64,000 nt of DNA from Spinacia oleracea (GCF_020520425.1 NC_079488.1:3573747-3637746); one strand, 5' to 3'. Shown: positions 11,544 through 21,800, counted from the first letter of the stretch. Translations and numbers: made by a program. Notes: a model not told the origin generated them from the sequence alone.

Positions 11544-12073
11544 ATGCTCGTGTAGAGTTTGTGTTCACATACGAAACCTAAAGAGTATAGGATTTGTTTA
11601 ATGATTAAAATTCCTAATCCTAAAAGATAAATTAATTAAATAAGCATTCTACTAGGATTCTAATTTAATTAATTCGTATCCTAGTAAGATTCGATTACTT
11701 ATTCCATGGTATATAAATATGAGTTAAGGGCTCATAATTTATATCGAGAATTCAAGTATTCAAAGTGATTTTTGAGAGCAAAAATTCAGTCATATAATTG
11801 CCTACAATAGCCGAAAATTCTAAGTACCTTAAGGGCGATCCTAGTTGGTCAAGCTTAAGGCGGATCCGGACGTGCTGTGGACTATCTACGGAGGGACGAC
11901 ACTTGGAGTCCTAAAGACTTGTTCTTGTTCGGTTCGGGCGCAGCTAGGGAGGGCACGCAACAAAGTGTATGCATCTAAATTATGCTAAATGATTATGTGA
12001 ATATAATATGCTTTCCTGGCTTTATGGTTTTTCCGCATGATTTATGTTTTGTCATATGAATCATAACCTAACA

Positions 12074-14024
12074 ATGAGTTCATAAAGTGTCGATTTTTGA
12101 AGTCAAAACGTGTTTTTATAATAAACTATTATTAGGGTTTTAATTCCAGTTGATTAAGCGATTGATTCACATAATTTAATGACAATTTAAAAATTACGGG
12201 AATCAACTTAAATTTTCAGATTGTTTATAAGCTTTAAAAAGTTTGTTTTTAATGGGTTTAAAGCTAAAAGGTCAATGTTTTTATGTTAGGACTTGAGTTG
12301 ACTATTTGAGACTATTAAATTAACGATTGATTCTAATTAAACTAAGAGTTTTAGAATCTTAAATAGTTGCTTGAAATTTAGTAAACATGGATAATAATTT
12401 AGTTCTTCTTTTGTGTTTATAGGAGTTGATTTCTAGTGAGTCGTGATTCGCGCAGTGGCCCCCGTACTTAGGTATTCCAGGTACGTACAAGACTAGGGTG
12501 ACCACCCATCCCTTGAGGACTTTGTGAAGTGTATTGAATGCGAATCATGTGAACTTATATGTTATTATGAATTCATGTTTGATGATTGGAAACAAATATG
12601 TTATTATGAATTCATGTTTGATATTGAGAACGAGCATGTTATTATTATTATTGAATCTATGTGAACGAGCATGTTATGAATTGAATTATGCTTTATAGAT
12701 TCTATTGAACTATCATGTTATGGACTTTTATAATCGTTGAATTATGTCAAGCATGTTGTTCAAGTTGGTTTGCATGTATGAGTAGTGCGCATGCAAGTTG
12801 TTATTATTATTATGCTATAGTACAGGATGTCTAGCATATATATTGAGCCTGTCGAATATTGCCGGAGAGCAATATATATTCTACCAAGGGATAGAATATG
12901 TTAGAGAGTCTATGTGAATTGAATTAAGGACAATTCGTGCTAAGGGCACACCCCGCTTGTTAATAGGCAATGTCGGGTTATCTCAAACAGTGTTTTTGAG
13001 AAGGAACAATGGGAGTAACTTCACTTGAGTCTATGTTTGATCACAAGTCCTAAAGGATTAAAAATGAAGTGTCATTGTTGAATTGTTTAATTGTATGTAT
13101 GATGTGTCTTGTGTAGAGTCTTGAGTCGCCTTGAGCATAACATATTAATTAACGTAAAGTGCAACCCGAAAGAGCTTCAAAACTCTTGGAACGTATATAC
13201 CTTGAGTATGAACAATGGGGAGAGTCTTGCCAGAAAACTTGTACTCCTTGAATGATACAAGACGTTGTTTCATTCTTCTTTTATGCCGTTGTGCATTGGA
13301 ATTCCTGTCGGTATGGCCCGACTGTCGGTAGTAGCCCGACTTATTATTTTGGTGTATGGTTGGCTCCCATCACCCTTTACTTTCCTTTTGAGGATATTTT
13401 ACTTTACCCGTTCGAAGCTACTTTTTATTAAATTGTGAGTCAAGAGTCGTGTCAAGTGTCGGGTCTTGTCTCCATGTTTACTTGTTTATTATATGGCTTT
13501 TGCATGTGGATTATTTATTCGTCGAGTGAAGCATGTTAGGATAGAATGTTATTCTAGCTTGTTCGTACTCAGCTTTTGCTGACTCCGTGCTTCATGTCTT
13601 CTGGTCATGGCCTTTGCCTTAATGACCCTATGATGATCCATCGTTGTTGGGGAGTAGAATTTTAATAAAGCAGGTTTGTAGAGATAACTTGCGGGAGAAG
13701 TTATCATGGGATTCGGGTTGAGAGTTTAATCTTCCGTATTTTATAAACTCTATTTATAGTCATGACTAGTATCGTTATTATTACTACTTACAGTTAATGG
13801 ATTTTTAAATGATTTAATACTTTGGTTTTGGGCCTTAGTGGTTCCAACTTGTTTTAATAACCATTAACTATTTATTTAATATGTTTTGAAAGTTAGTTAA
13901 TTCCGCTGCGTGATTCTGGTAAATAGCCTTAGCCGTTATCACGGTGGCGGTAATATCTTGGTAATTCCTGTGTTTTAAGTTGGAAAATGTTTTATAAAAA
14001 GCAAGGAATTATTAGGGTGTTACA
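12074..14024 (+). mobile_element. Right part of a gypsy-type LTR
   Basis: The segment ends with AGGGTGTTACA at 14024. It shares features in the same order with the solo LTR at 36333-39240: a GTACTCAGCTTTTGCTGA block, a GATCC-rich block, then a CCGCTGCG block and a TATCACGG block near the end. The long-LTR, TGTTACA-ended form fits Ty3/gypsy chromovirus (Tekay/Del-like) LTRs. Its beginning is cut off by the insertion of copia A and lies outside the window, so no target duplication can be tested. No internal gypsy coding sequence follows. It is a fossil. Orientation is inferred. Confidence 0.65.
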
Positions 14025-14441
14025 TTAGGGGTAACAACATAAACTGTGTTTATTATATTTGACTTTTCTAAAATGTGTTAAGACTTTTAGAAAACATGAT
14101 TATAGAGTGTTGATACGATTCGCAAGACTGATTCTTTGTTTGGCTCAGGTCTCGGGATATGCTTATGGCATGGACTTGTTATCAAATTTTAGAAAACATG
14201 GGCATTGTTTTTCTCGTGCTTATGCTCTGTATTACAATGATATTTTCATAAAATGATTCAGGAGTTTTTTTAATTCAATGATGGTTAATGTTTTGGACAT
14301 AGAAATAAATGATAACTGATGTGGAATAAAATACAGTGTGTATACAATATCAAGGTAATGTGAACTCTGTTCAAATTACTTTTCCATTGATTGTTAAAAC
14401 TTTGTTAATAATTATGTTTCTTGACCAAAATATTTTGGCAG
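14025..14441. other. Unassigned stretch before a possible exon
   Basis: AT-rich sequence follows the gypsy LTR end. No gene, RNA gene or repeat structure was recognised. It ends in a plausible splice acceptor (TTTTGGCAG) and may be the last part of an intron. Confidence 0.4.
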
Positions 14442-14639
14442 AGGGTAGCATTAGCACAATCTGTGGAGGGCAGCAAGATTCAAATGCAATCCTTGGATTT
14501 TGAGATTGCTGATGCCCGTGAAGAAAATAATTCCCATGCTAAAGCAAGACCATGGACTTCTTCTCAAAGGCATGCTCGTACAAACAATGGTGTTTTACCT
14601 CCATCTTCTCAGAGCTATAGTATTTCCACTTCCTTTTGA
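14442..14639 (+). pseudogene. Possible terminal exon of an unrecognised gene
   Basis: A frame of 65 codons opens directly after a good acceptor (TTTTGGCAG) and ends with TGA at 14637-14639. The peptide begins RVALAQSVEGSKIQMQSLDF and is serine- and asparagine-rich towards the end; its composition and codon use look like a host protein tail. The product was not recognised. No upstream exon is visible in the window, because the gypsy and copia insertions lie directly upstream. It may be the last exon of a gene whose body is beyond the left edge, or a stranded relic. The following 270 bp look like a 3' untranslated region. Confidence 0.4.
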
Positions 14640-14908
14640 GAAATGGCAGACGCTTAAATTTCGGTATACCACACTCAAGGACGCGACCTTATTACTATAA
14701 TCACATGCTTTTTCGACTTATTGTTAGTTTTCATTTGACTAGTTGTAAAATTTATGGCCTTTCTCATTGAATAGTTTGATTAACACAATGTACTCGTAAA
14801 TTTTTCCTTAGAAACACGTTGCTAATGCTTATTGTAAACATATTATGATTTTGTATTATCAATTATATGCAAATCGAACTTTTTTTTTATTTTTAGAATT
14901 TACCATAA
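14640..14908. other. AT-rich flank before the MULE
   Basis: No coding frame or repeat was seen. It could be the 3' untranslated region of the possible exon at 14442-14639. A T-rich run at about 14880-14895 precedes the MULE target duplication. Confidence 0.4.
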
Positions 14909-14917
14909 TTTTGTAAA

Positions 14918-15078
14918 GGAAAATTTCGTAATTACTACCTTTTAAATAACCAACTTTTGTAATTACTACCTTATGTAATTTTTATTTTATTTTACTACCT
15001 TAAACTTCCCATAATTTATTGTTTACTACCTCTTAACAGTTTTCATCCAACATTCCGTCACATGGGGCCCACTAACGG
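14918..15078 (+). repeat. Left terminal inverted repeat of the MULE
   Basis: 161 bp, starting GGAAAATTTCGTAATTACTA and ending at CACTAACGG. It is the reverse complement of 21090-21250 with one mismatch. It contains four copies of a TACTACCT motif spaced about 30-40 bp apart, good candidates for transposase-binding sites. By analogy with MuDR it probably also holds the transposase promoter. Confidence 0.93.
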
Positions 15079-15636
15079 ATTTAATTCTAAATTCCCTCCT
15101 TCTTTTGGAATTCTTTTCACGATTCATCTCTCTTCTCCTTCAATGCTCACTGTGTTCCTTCAACCTCACAATTTTCTCTCTGTTCTTCACTTCCTCTCAA
15201 CCACTTGTGACGAATCTTAAAGGCGAATCTTCATCTCTGTCATCGCTGGGTCCAATTGGAAAGCAACAAAGCATCTCAATCATTGGAGGGGACCAAAGCT
15301 GGTGACTTTTGTCCTTTGGAAATTCGTAAGCATCAAAATGTAAGTACTTTAGTCATTTTCGTTTGTTAAATTAGGTGTTTTATTAAATATGTTGTGGATT
15401 TTGTTGGGTAATTGTGGATTTTGGAGGTTTGTTGACTGGTAAACCCTAGGATTTGGGGAACAATTATTTTAATACGAATTAGGGTAATTAAATAAAAATT
15501 AATGCCAATTCATGTGCTTTACATATTGGGGCTGCTGTTATTCAGTTGTTTATTCATGTGGTTTACTTATTGGGGTAATTATGGTTGATTGGAATTATTG
15601 ATTGAAATGCATTTTTTTTTTCAATTTGTGTACAGA
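15079..15636 (+). promoter_or_regulatory. Transposase leader with a 5' UTR intron
   Basis: This lies between the left inverted repeat and the transposase start codon. A strong donor (AATGTAAGT, GT at 15340-15341) and a pyrimidine-rich acceptor (TTTGTGTACAG ending at 15635) outline a leader intron of about 296 bp whose acceptor lies one base before the ATG at 15637. A small open frame around 15105-15305 is pyrimidine-rich and not convincing as a protein. Confidence 0.6.
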
Positions 15637-18600
15637 ATGCAGGCTGATATTAACAATACATTTGTGGACATTAGGTTTAAATTAGGGGGTTTTTTTAAGG
15701 AAAATATATTTAGAGGTAGAAGGGTGGTTGGATTTGAGGGTGGGTGGGAGTATACTAGGATACAAGTGCCTAGAAATGATCTTAAGATTCCTGCACTTAA
15801 GCACATTGTATCTAGTGCATATAAGTTCAATAATCGGGCAATTCCTCAATATCATCAAATGAAGTTATGGTATAGGGAGAAGGGTAGAACTTTCACTACT
15901 GGGAAGAGGGAGTTCAGTGGTGATGAGGATGCTAGATGTTTGTTAGAAACTGTGGACAGAAATAACTGTGTGGAATTGTTTTGCACAATTGATCCCAATG
16001 CAAGTAAACCTCCTGTTTACAAACAAACAAAACCACTAAATGGGCCTTTGACCCAAGCTGCTAGCCCAACAACAAAAAACCCACCAACCAGCAATATAAA
16101 ACCAAAACCAGTGAAGTTAGAACCTAGGGCAAACACTTCAGCTAGAGACAATTCTGCAGTTGTTATTACCAGAAGAGAGTGGTCTGCTGCTGAAAGGGAA
16201 AGGGTTGCTTCTGAACAAAGTGTTGAACAACAAAAAGCTGAAAAGGGAGGTGTGAGTAAGGGTAAGGGGCATGAAGTTTCTGGTGAGGGGGAGGGAGTTG
16301 TTAGGAGGAGCCCTAGGGTAAAGACAGTGGCTGTGAAGGGTAAGGGGAAACAACCAACTGGGAAGAAAGAAACCAGAGCTAGCAAGAAGTTGTTTAGTTC
16401 TGAACTGTCTGGATCTGGGTCAGATAGTCCAGACTCAGATTTTTCTGATCTTGATATTGATTGGGAACCTGGGGAGGAAGAGACTATTCTAAATGATGCT
16501 GATGATTTTGAGGAGTTACTTAGGAAAAGAAAACGAGATAACACACAATCAGGTGATGCTGAGTTGTTAAGGCAAGTCAATTCCAGTTTAGAGGAGGCAA
16601 AACAAGATACAGGGAAAGGGGAAAAAGTGAAATCAGTCCAAAGGAAGAAGTCACAGTTGGTTGATAATCTAGAATGTGAAGAGGTTAGGATTCAGGAAGA
16701 GATTGAGGGTGAGTCAGATGAGTTAAGGAGCATTGATGGGTCTGATGATGAGGTAGACAACAGCCCTTGGTTCAACTCTGATACTGACTTTAGTAGGCCA
16801 ATTAACCTTGTGTTGGGGCTTAAGTTTGGAAGTGTTCAGGCTGTGAGGAAGGCATTGAGGTGGCATGCTATCCAAAAGAGGTATGATTACTATTACCTAC
16901 ACAATGGAAATAACAGAATAACAACCTATTGCAAGTTTAGGTGTGACTGTCCATGGGATTCAAGCAGGAGTAAGAAACGTAAGTGTGTGTGTGAAGCTGG
17001 GGTGCAGTGTTACTTTAAGGTCCTTGTTAGGAAGTTGTATAAGCAAGATGTGTGGCAGATTAGGACATTGAACATGCAACATTTCTGTCAGAGGTTAATC
17101 ATGAACTCTAAGTTGAATGCAGAGTATTTAGGAGAAAGGTATGTGGAGGAGTGGAGGAGTGAACCTCATATGAAGTTGTTTTCCTTTATGAGAAAGGTGT
17201 TGCTGGATACTGGAATCCAAATCAAGTATGGATTGGCATGGTCAGGAAGGGCTAGGGCAAAGTTGATCATTTACGGCTCTTCGCTTGAACAATATCAAAG
17301 GGTGTGGGATTATGCTAAAGCTGTGTTGAAATACAACCCTGGGAGTACTTGTATTGTGCTTGTGGAAGGTATTGAAAGACCAGAACCTCCCTTGTTTCTA
17401 AGAATGTATGTCTGCCTTGATGCTCTAAGGGAAGGTTTCAAAAAAGGGTGCAGGCCAATCATAGGGGTTGATGGATGCCATCTGAAAGGTGCTTACCCTG
17501 GTCAGATACTTGTTGCTGTTGGCAAAGATGGTAATAACAACATTTTCCCATTTGCTTGGGCCACAGTAGAGGTTGAAAATACAGAAACATGGTGTTGGTT
17601 CTTGGACTTGCTACTGAAAGAATTGGGTGGTGATAGTGGAGCAGGTTGGACCTTTATGTCAGACAGACAAAAGGTATGGTCTTCAACCTGTTTAAAGTTA
17701 ATTCTTTGTATATGATTAAGTACTTCATTAATTAACATTGTGTGTACCTTGTTTTGGTTGTAAACACAGGGTCTGTTGCAAGCTTTTAGTACTGTGGTGC
17801 CCCAAGCTGAAACAAGATATTGTGCAAGGCATATTTGGGCTAATTTCAAGTTGCAATTCACTGGTTCTCTGTTTAAAGACCTCTTCTGGAATGCTGCTAG
17901 GGCTACAACTAAGGTAAAATACTTACTTTAGTTAGTTGGACTCGGGAACGTGTCCAAGTTCCCGACTCGGCTTATTTTATATTAGTTAGTTGGACATTGG
18001 GAACGTGTCCAAGTTCCCGACTCGGCTTATTTTATGTTAGTTAGTTGGACTCGGGAACGTGTCCAAGTTCCCGACTCGGCTTATTTTGTGCATGGTGACT
18101 TAAGTTGACCTAGGTTGACTTTTTCTGGTTTTTTTTGTTGTGACTGAGTTGATTGTAATTCTTGTGTGCATGGTTTCTTAATTTGACCTTGGTTGACTTA
18201 AGTTGACCTAGGTTGACTCTTTTGTGACTTAAGTTGACCTAGGTTGACTATTTCTGTAAATTTTTTTTAACTGAGTAGATTGTATAGCTTGTGTGCATGG
18301 TTGCTTAAGTTGACCTAGGTTTACTTTTTCTGGAATTTTGTTGTTACTGAGTTGACTATGCTGCTTGTGTGCATATTGACTATAGTTGACCTTGATTGAC
18401 TATGCTCCTTAACTGAGTTGATTGTAGAGCTTGTGTGCATGCTGCTTCTGTTTTGCCTTCTCTTTTCTGTTTTTAGTTTTTTGTTGACAGCATGTATGTG
18501 GTATTTGTAGTTTGACTATGAAGTGGCAATGGAATCTATTAAGACATTGAATGAGGATGCATATGAATACCTGGATGACATTCCCACAAAACACTGGTCA

Positions 18601-19729
18601 AGACATGGATTCACCACTAACTGCAAGTCCAACATGTTATTAAACAACATGTGTGAGACATTCAATGCAGTGATTAGGGATGCCAGAGATAAACCAATTC
18701 TCACCCAAATGGAGTGGTTGAGAAGGTATATGATGAAAAGGAACAACGATAAGTGGAAATCTATCAACCAGTTGGGGGGGGGGGGACCTGTTATGCCTTA
18801 TGTGAATCAGGTGTTTGAGGGGATGGAGAATTTAGTTAGAGCATGCATAGTACAAGCATCCAGGGACAATGAATATGAGGTTCAGCTAGGGGGGGACCAA
18901 GTTTTGGTAAACTTGGATGAAAGAACTTGCACATGTTACAAATGGGATCTAACTGGTATCCCATGTGTCCATGCATATGCAAGTCTGCTGGATAAAAGAG
19001 CAAATCCACTTGATTATGTGCATACTGCTTACAGCAAGGATACATATATGCAAGCTTATGCACTTCCAGTGAAGGGTATGCCTGGCCCAAAGCACTGGGA
19101 TACTTCTGACCTGCCACAACCACTCCCACCTGCAGTTAGGGTTATGCCAGGAAGACCAAAATCAACCAAAAGGAAGAAGGAAAAGGGAGAGGGAGAGGGC
19201 AATGGAAAGAGCAAGAAGCAGAAGGTACCACATCCTGATAGAGCCAAAAGGCAAAACAAATGTGGGAATTGTGGTCAGTTTGGGCATAACAAAAGAAAGT
19301 GCAAAAATGGAGCTGTAGAGACAAGTTCAGCTTCAGCTCCCAAAAACAAAGGTGGGAGGCCTCCTCTGAACAATGAATGGGTTGTGGAGCAGAGAAAGAA
19401 AAAGTGGTCTAAGCTTGAACACAATGTAAGTTTTGTTGCCTTCTCTTTTGTAATTTTGCACTACAATATTTGTTTTGTTCAGGTTGTGCTTAGCAAATCT
19501 TATCCAATTACTGCAGATTCAAGGTTCAATCACTCCTCCTAACAGCATTGCTAAAAAACCACCATTACAGAGATCAACATCACAGAGGCAAACAATATTG
19601 AGCCAAACCTCATCTAATGTGCCTACAGCTAGTACATCAGCTAATGTTCCCACAGCTAGTACCTCAGCTGCTCCATCCCAAGTTCAAACAAGATCCAAGA
19701 TGGCATTGAAGAGAAGCACTACATCTTAA
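15637..19729 (+). CDS. MULE transposase (mudrA type), four coding exons
   Basis: The product is the DDE transposase that cuts and joins the element's ends. Exons 15637-17673, 17770-17913, 18511-19425 and 19517-19729 all join in phase 0 with GT/AG borders, giving about 1102 aa. Order: an N-terminal PB1-like domain (about 1-120); an acidic and lysine-rich middle; a zinc-chelating MuDR DNA-binding region (about 385-480, with CKFRCDCPW); the catalytic core with D612 (IIGVDGCHLKG), D676 (FMSDRQK) and E776 (NNMCETFNAV); a SWIM finger CTCYKWDLTGIPCVHA from 867; and a CCHC knuckle CGNCGQFGHNKRKC from 978. A glycine run near 18775 lies on a G homopolymer but stays in frame. The start at 15637 is chosen because an acceptor lies one base upstream; the frame continues 16 codons further without an ATG at its beginning. 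It appears complete. Confidence 0.9.
17931..18420 (+). repeat. Tandem repeats inside transposase intron 2
   Basis: Three units of about 55 bp (17931-18092) each contain the hairpin-capable sequence GGGAACGTGTCCAAGTTCCC. They are followed by four to five looser repeats with the near-palindrome GTTGACCTAGGTTGAC (about 18105-18420). The array occupies most of the 597-bp intron. Confidence 0.85.
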
Positions 19730-20312
19730 TGTTTAGCCCATTAGCATTCTATTTTGTGTTGTTAGATATGTATTTCTGATGGAACAAGTAATCTGATGTT
19801 GTGTATTGAACAAATTAGCTTGTGTTGTGTTGTCCTTCAAACATCCTTCAAACTAGAAATGCAAGAACCAGTGACTTTTGTTATTCATTGAGCTCGTTAT
19901 TTGGTTTTGTTCTTAATTTCTTGGTCCTTATTCCACTACTAAACAGAAATAAGAGGGAACTTGCAATACTCGTTTAAGTTTCCGTACCCGTTCCAATACT
20001 CCTTTAAGTTTCCGTACCCGTTCCAATACTCCTTTAAGTTTTCGTACCCGTTTCAATACTCCTTTAAGTTTTCGTACCCATGTCAACACTCGTTTAAGTT
20101 TCCATACCATTTTCGAGTCTTAAAAAATAGACACGACACGGGGTTTTCACAAAATAAAGACACGACACGAAAAACGAATTTGTCGTTAATCAAAGACAAC
20201 GAGTAACATAAAAGGGATCCCATTTCATTTCATTAATGATTCAAAATACAAAATGAGTCAACTATCCATAAACTGATACAATAACACCTTCCACATTTAG
20301 TTTAGTTCTTCT
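19730..20312 (+). other. Region between the two convergent MULE genes
   Basis: This holds the two 3' untranslated regions. Within it, 19969-20106 contains about five tandem units of roughly 29-30 bp built on CCTTTAAGTTTCCGTACCCG. The array lies where the two convergent transcripts should meet and end. No gene was seen. Confidence 0.7.
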
Positions 20313-20765
20313 CTAAGCTTTGAAAAACATTACAAATACCATACACAACACAGCAGCAGCAATGGCAATGTGGTTGAGCTTCCCAAGTGTGTTGTGGTTC
20401 CCCTCCTTCAGTTTGTTCACTTCAGACATAAGAGCCTTACACTTGAGCTTCAGATTGTCACTTTCATTCAACAGGCACCTTCTTTGCCCACTCAAATCAT
20501 CAACTTCACTCTTCAATGCATTCACTTCCACTTTTAGCAACTTCTTATCCAATAACAAAGCATTCGTGACATTCCTTTGCCAATCAACACAATCTTCCTC
20601 ATCCAGCCACTCAAATTTCTTGCATCCCCTTGTTTCTGTAACTGGATCATACCTTTGGCAAGCTATAAATTTGCGCCCAGGATTCTCTCTTGTCCACGAA
20701 GTTAAACGCGCAACAGGGAGTCCACAATAACATTTTTGCTTTGATAAAGGAGAAGGAGGAGCCAT
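20313..20765 (-). CDS. GRF zinc-finger, coiled-coil, tail-anchored protein of the MULE
   Basis: This 150-aa protein is encoded in one exon, starting MAPPSPLSKQKCYCGLPVAR. Residues 12-53 match a GRF-type zinc finger: C12 and C14 in CYCG, then NPGRKFIAC (C36), GC (C48) and KFEW. GRF fingers in other proteins bind single-stranded nucleic acid. Residues about 65-125 are rich in L, K, E and N and look like a coiled coil. Residues about 133-148 (IAIAAAVLCMVFVMFF) form a membrane segment at the very C-terminus, as in a tail-anchored protein. Small plant proteins of this plan are usually annotated as uncharacterised (At4g04775-like). It lies inside the MULE, convergent with the transposase, in the position of MuDR mudrB. 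A transposition or anti-silencing role is inference only. Confidence 0.8.
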   Translation of the reverse strand: MAPPSPLSKQKCYCGLPVARLTSWTRENPGRKFIACQRYDPVTETRGCKKFEWLDEEDCVDWQRNVTNALLLDKKLLKVEVNALKSEVDDLSGQRRCLLNESDNLKLKCKALMSEVNKLKEGNHNTLGKLNHIAIAAAVLCMVFVMFFKA

Positions 20766-21089
20766 TTTTCCTACAATTTACATTAATTCTCGTTAATTAT
20801 GTTATCAATTCGAATAGTAGTAACCTAATTTTGTTAATTCATTTGAAGAACAAAAAACCCCAAATTGGATTTAAACCCTAATTAAAGAACAAAAACATAA
20901 AATTGATACCTGTAATGAGCAGAATTTTCCTTGGTTTGAGCACATAAACGAACGAGTAACAAATTAAAGTAAAACCCCTAACCTAATTGAAGTATTGAAA
21001 TGGATTGGAAATTTCGGGAAACTTTTGGGGTTAAGATGAAGAAAATCGTGGAAGATTGAAACAATATAAGGAGGGAAATCCTAAACTAG
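20766..21089 (-). promoter_or_regulatory. Promoter and leader side of the GRF gene
   Basis: About 325 bp lie between the start codon of the GRF gene and the right inverted repeat. The sequence is AT-rich without another coding frame. By analogy with MuDR the promoter would be in the inverted repeat, with this stretch as leader. Confidence 0.45.
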
Positions 21090-21250
21090 CCGTTAGTGGG
21101 CCCCATGTGACGGAATGTTGGATGGAAACTGTTAAGAGGTAGTAAACAATAAATTATGGGAAGTTTAAGGTAGTAAAATAAAATAAAAATTACATAAGGT
21201 AGTAATTACAAAAGTTGGTTATTTAAAAGGTAGTAATTACGAAATTTTCC
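21090..21250 (-). repeat. Right terminal inverted repeat of the MULE
   Basis: 161 bp, reverse complement of 14918-15078 with one mismatch. It is followed by the target duplication TTTTGTAAA. Its outer end lies only 268 bp before the start codon of the helicase gene. Confidence 0.93.
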
Positions 21251-21259
21251 TTTTGTAAA

Positions 21260-21518
21260 TATCGAACTTTTACGCAATATTTCTACAAAATAATTATGTA
21301 TACCTTGGGGGTTCGTGCGCGCTACGGTCCAACAACTAGCTACATAATAAAAGTAATAAAAGAGAAAAATAATAATATTATAGTTACTTGTCAATCACGC
21401 TGATCCTCCCCAAATTTCTTAAACCCTAATTATAATTACCTCAAAACACTTGATTCTCCTTAAACATCCCTAAACCCCCCCAAATTTGCAACCTTCTTCT
21501 TCTCCAAAAAAAACAACC
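21260..21518 (+). promoter_or_regulatory. Upstream region of the helicase gene
   Basis: About 260 bp remain between the MULE and the helicase ATG. The last 110 bp contain AAACCCTAA and a pyrimidine-rich leader (CCTTCTTCTTCTCC), typical of a plant 5' UTR. Most of the original promoter is now separated from the gene by 6.3 kb of transposon. Confidence 0.5.
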
Positions 21519-21800
21519 ATGTCAAATTCCAAGTCGATACAAGAAGGTGAAGAGATTGAATTACTCGAAAAATGGGTTGAATTTAAACTGGGCGATGATG
21601 ACACCTTCTCAAGGTATTGCGGGGTGGAATTGTTCGAGCAAATTCCATTGTCGAAGAAAACTAAAGATGGGTTAAGGGATTCCAAGTTTACTCATATGAC
21701 TGATTTTCAGAGAGCTTCGTTGCCGCATTCGCTTTGTGGCCGTGATATTCTTGGTGCTGCTCAAACTGGGTCTGGAAAAACTTTGGCTTTTATTATTCCT

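Larger units (their letters stand above)
65..12073 (+). mobile_element. 3' LTR of copia element A, split by a nested copia
   Basis: The LTR starts with TGAAGG at 65 and ends with CCTAACA at 12073. It is interrupted by element B: its two parts are 65-973 and 11549-12073, about 1434 bp without the insert. The 5-bp sequence ATGCT occurs on both sides of the insert (969-973 and 11544-11548). The LTR belongs to the same family as the LTRs of element B but in the opposite orientation, so its left part forms a very long inverted repeat with 1509-2417. The base after its end, from 12074, belongs to a gypsy-type LTR, the older insertion site. Confidence 0.85.
14909..21259 (+). mobile_element. Two-gene Mutator-like transposon with target duplication
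   Basis: The element itself is 14918-21250 (6333 bp), flanked by the 9-bp duplication TTTTGTAAA (14909-14917 and 21251-21259). Nine bases is the Mutator-superfamily signature. Its 161-bp terminal inverted repeats differ at one base only, so insertion or last conversion was recent. It carries a mudrA-type transposase gene on the plus strand and a GRF-zinc-finger gene on the minus strand. The two are convergent, each reading inward from its own inverted repeat, as in maize MuDR. The second gene is not mudrB-like. With an uninterrupted transposase reading across four coding exons, the element may be autonomous. Confidence 0.93.

Noticed and set aside
15105-15305. Small open frame before the MULE transposase
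   Set aside because: Pyrimidine-rich leader sequence upstream of a likely 5' UTR intron; the peptide has no recognisable feature.
16017-16580. 187-codon antisense frame within the transposase
   Set aside because: Shadow of the acidic and serine-rich part of the transposase; no start context or domain of its own.
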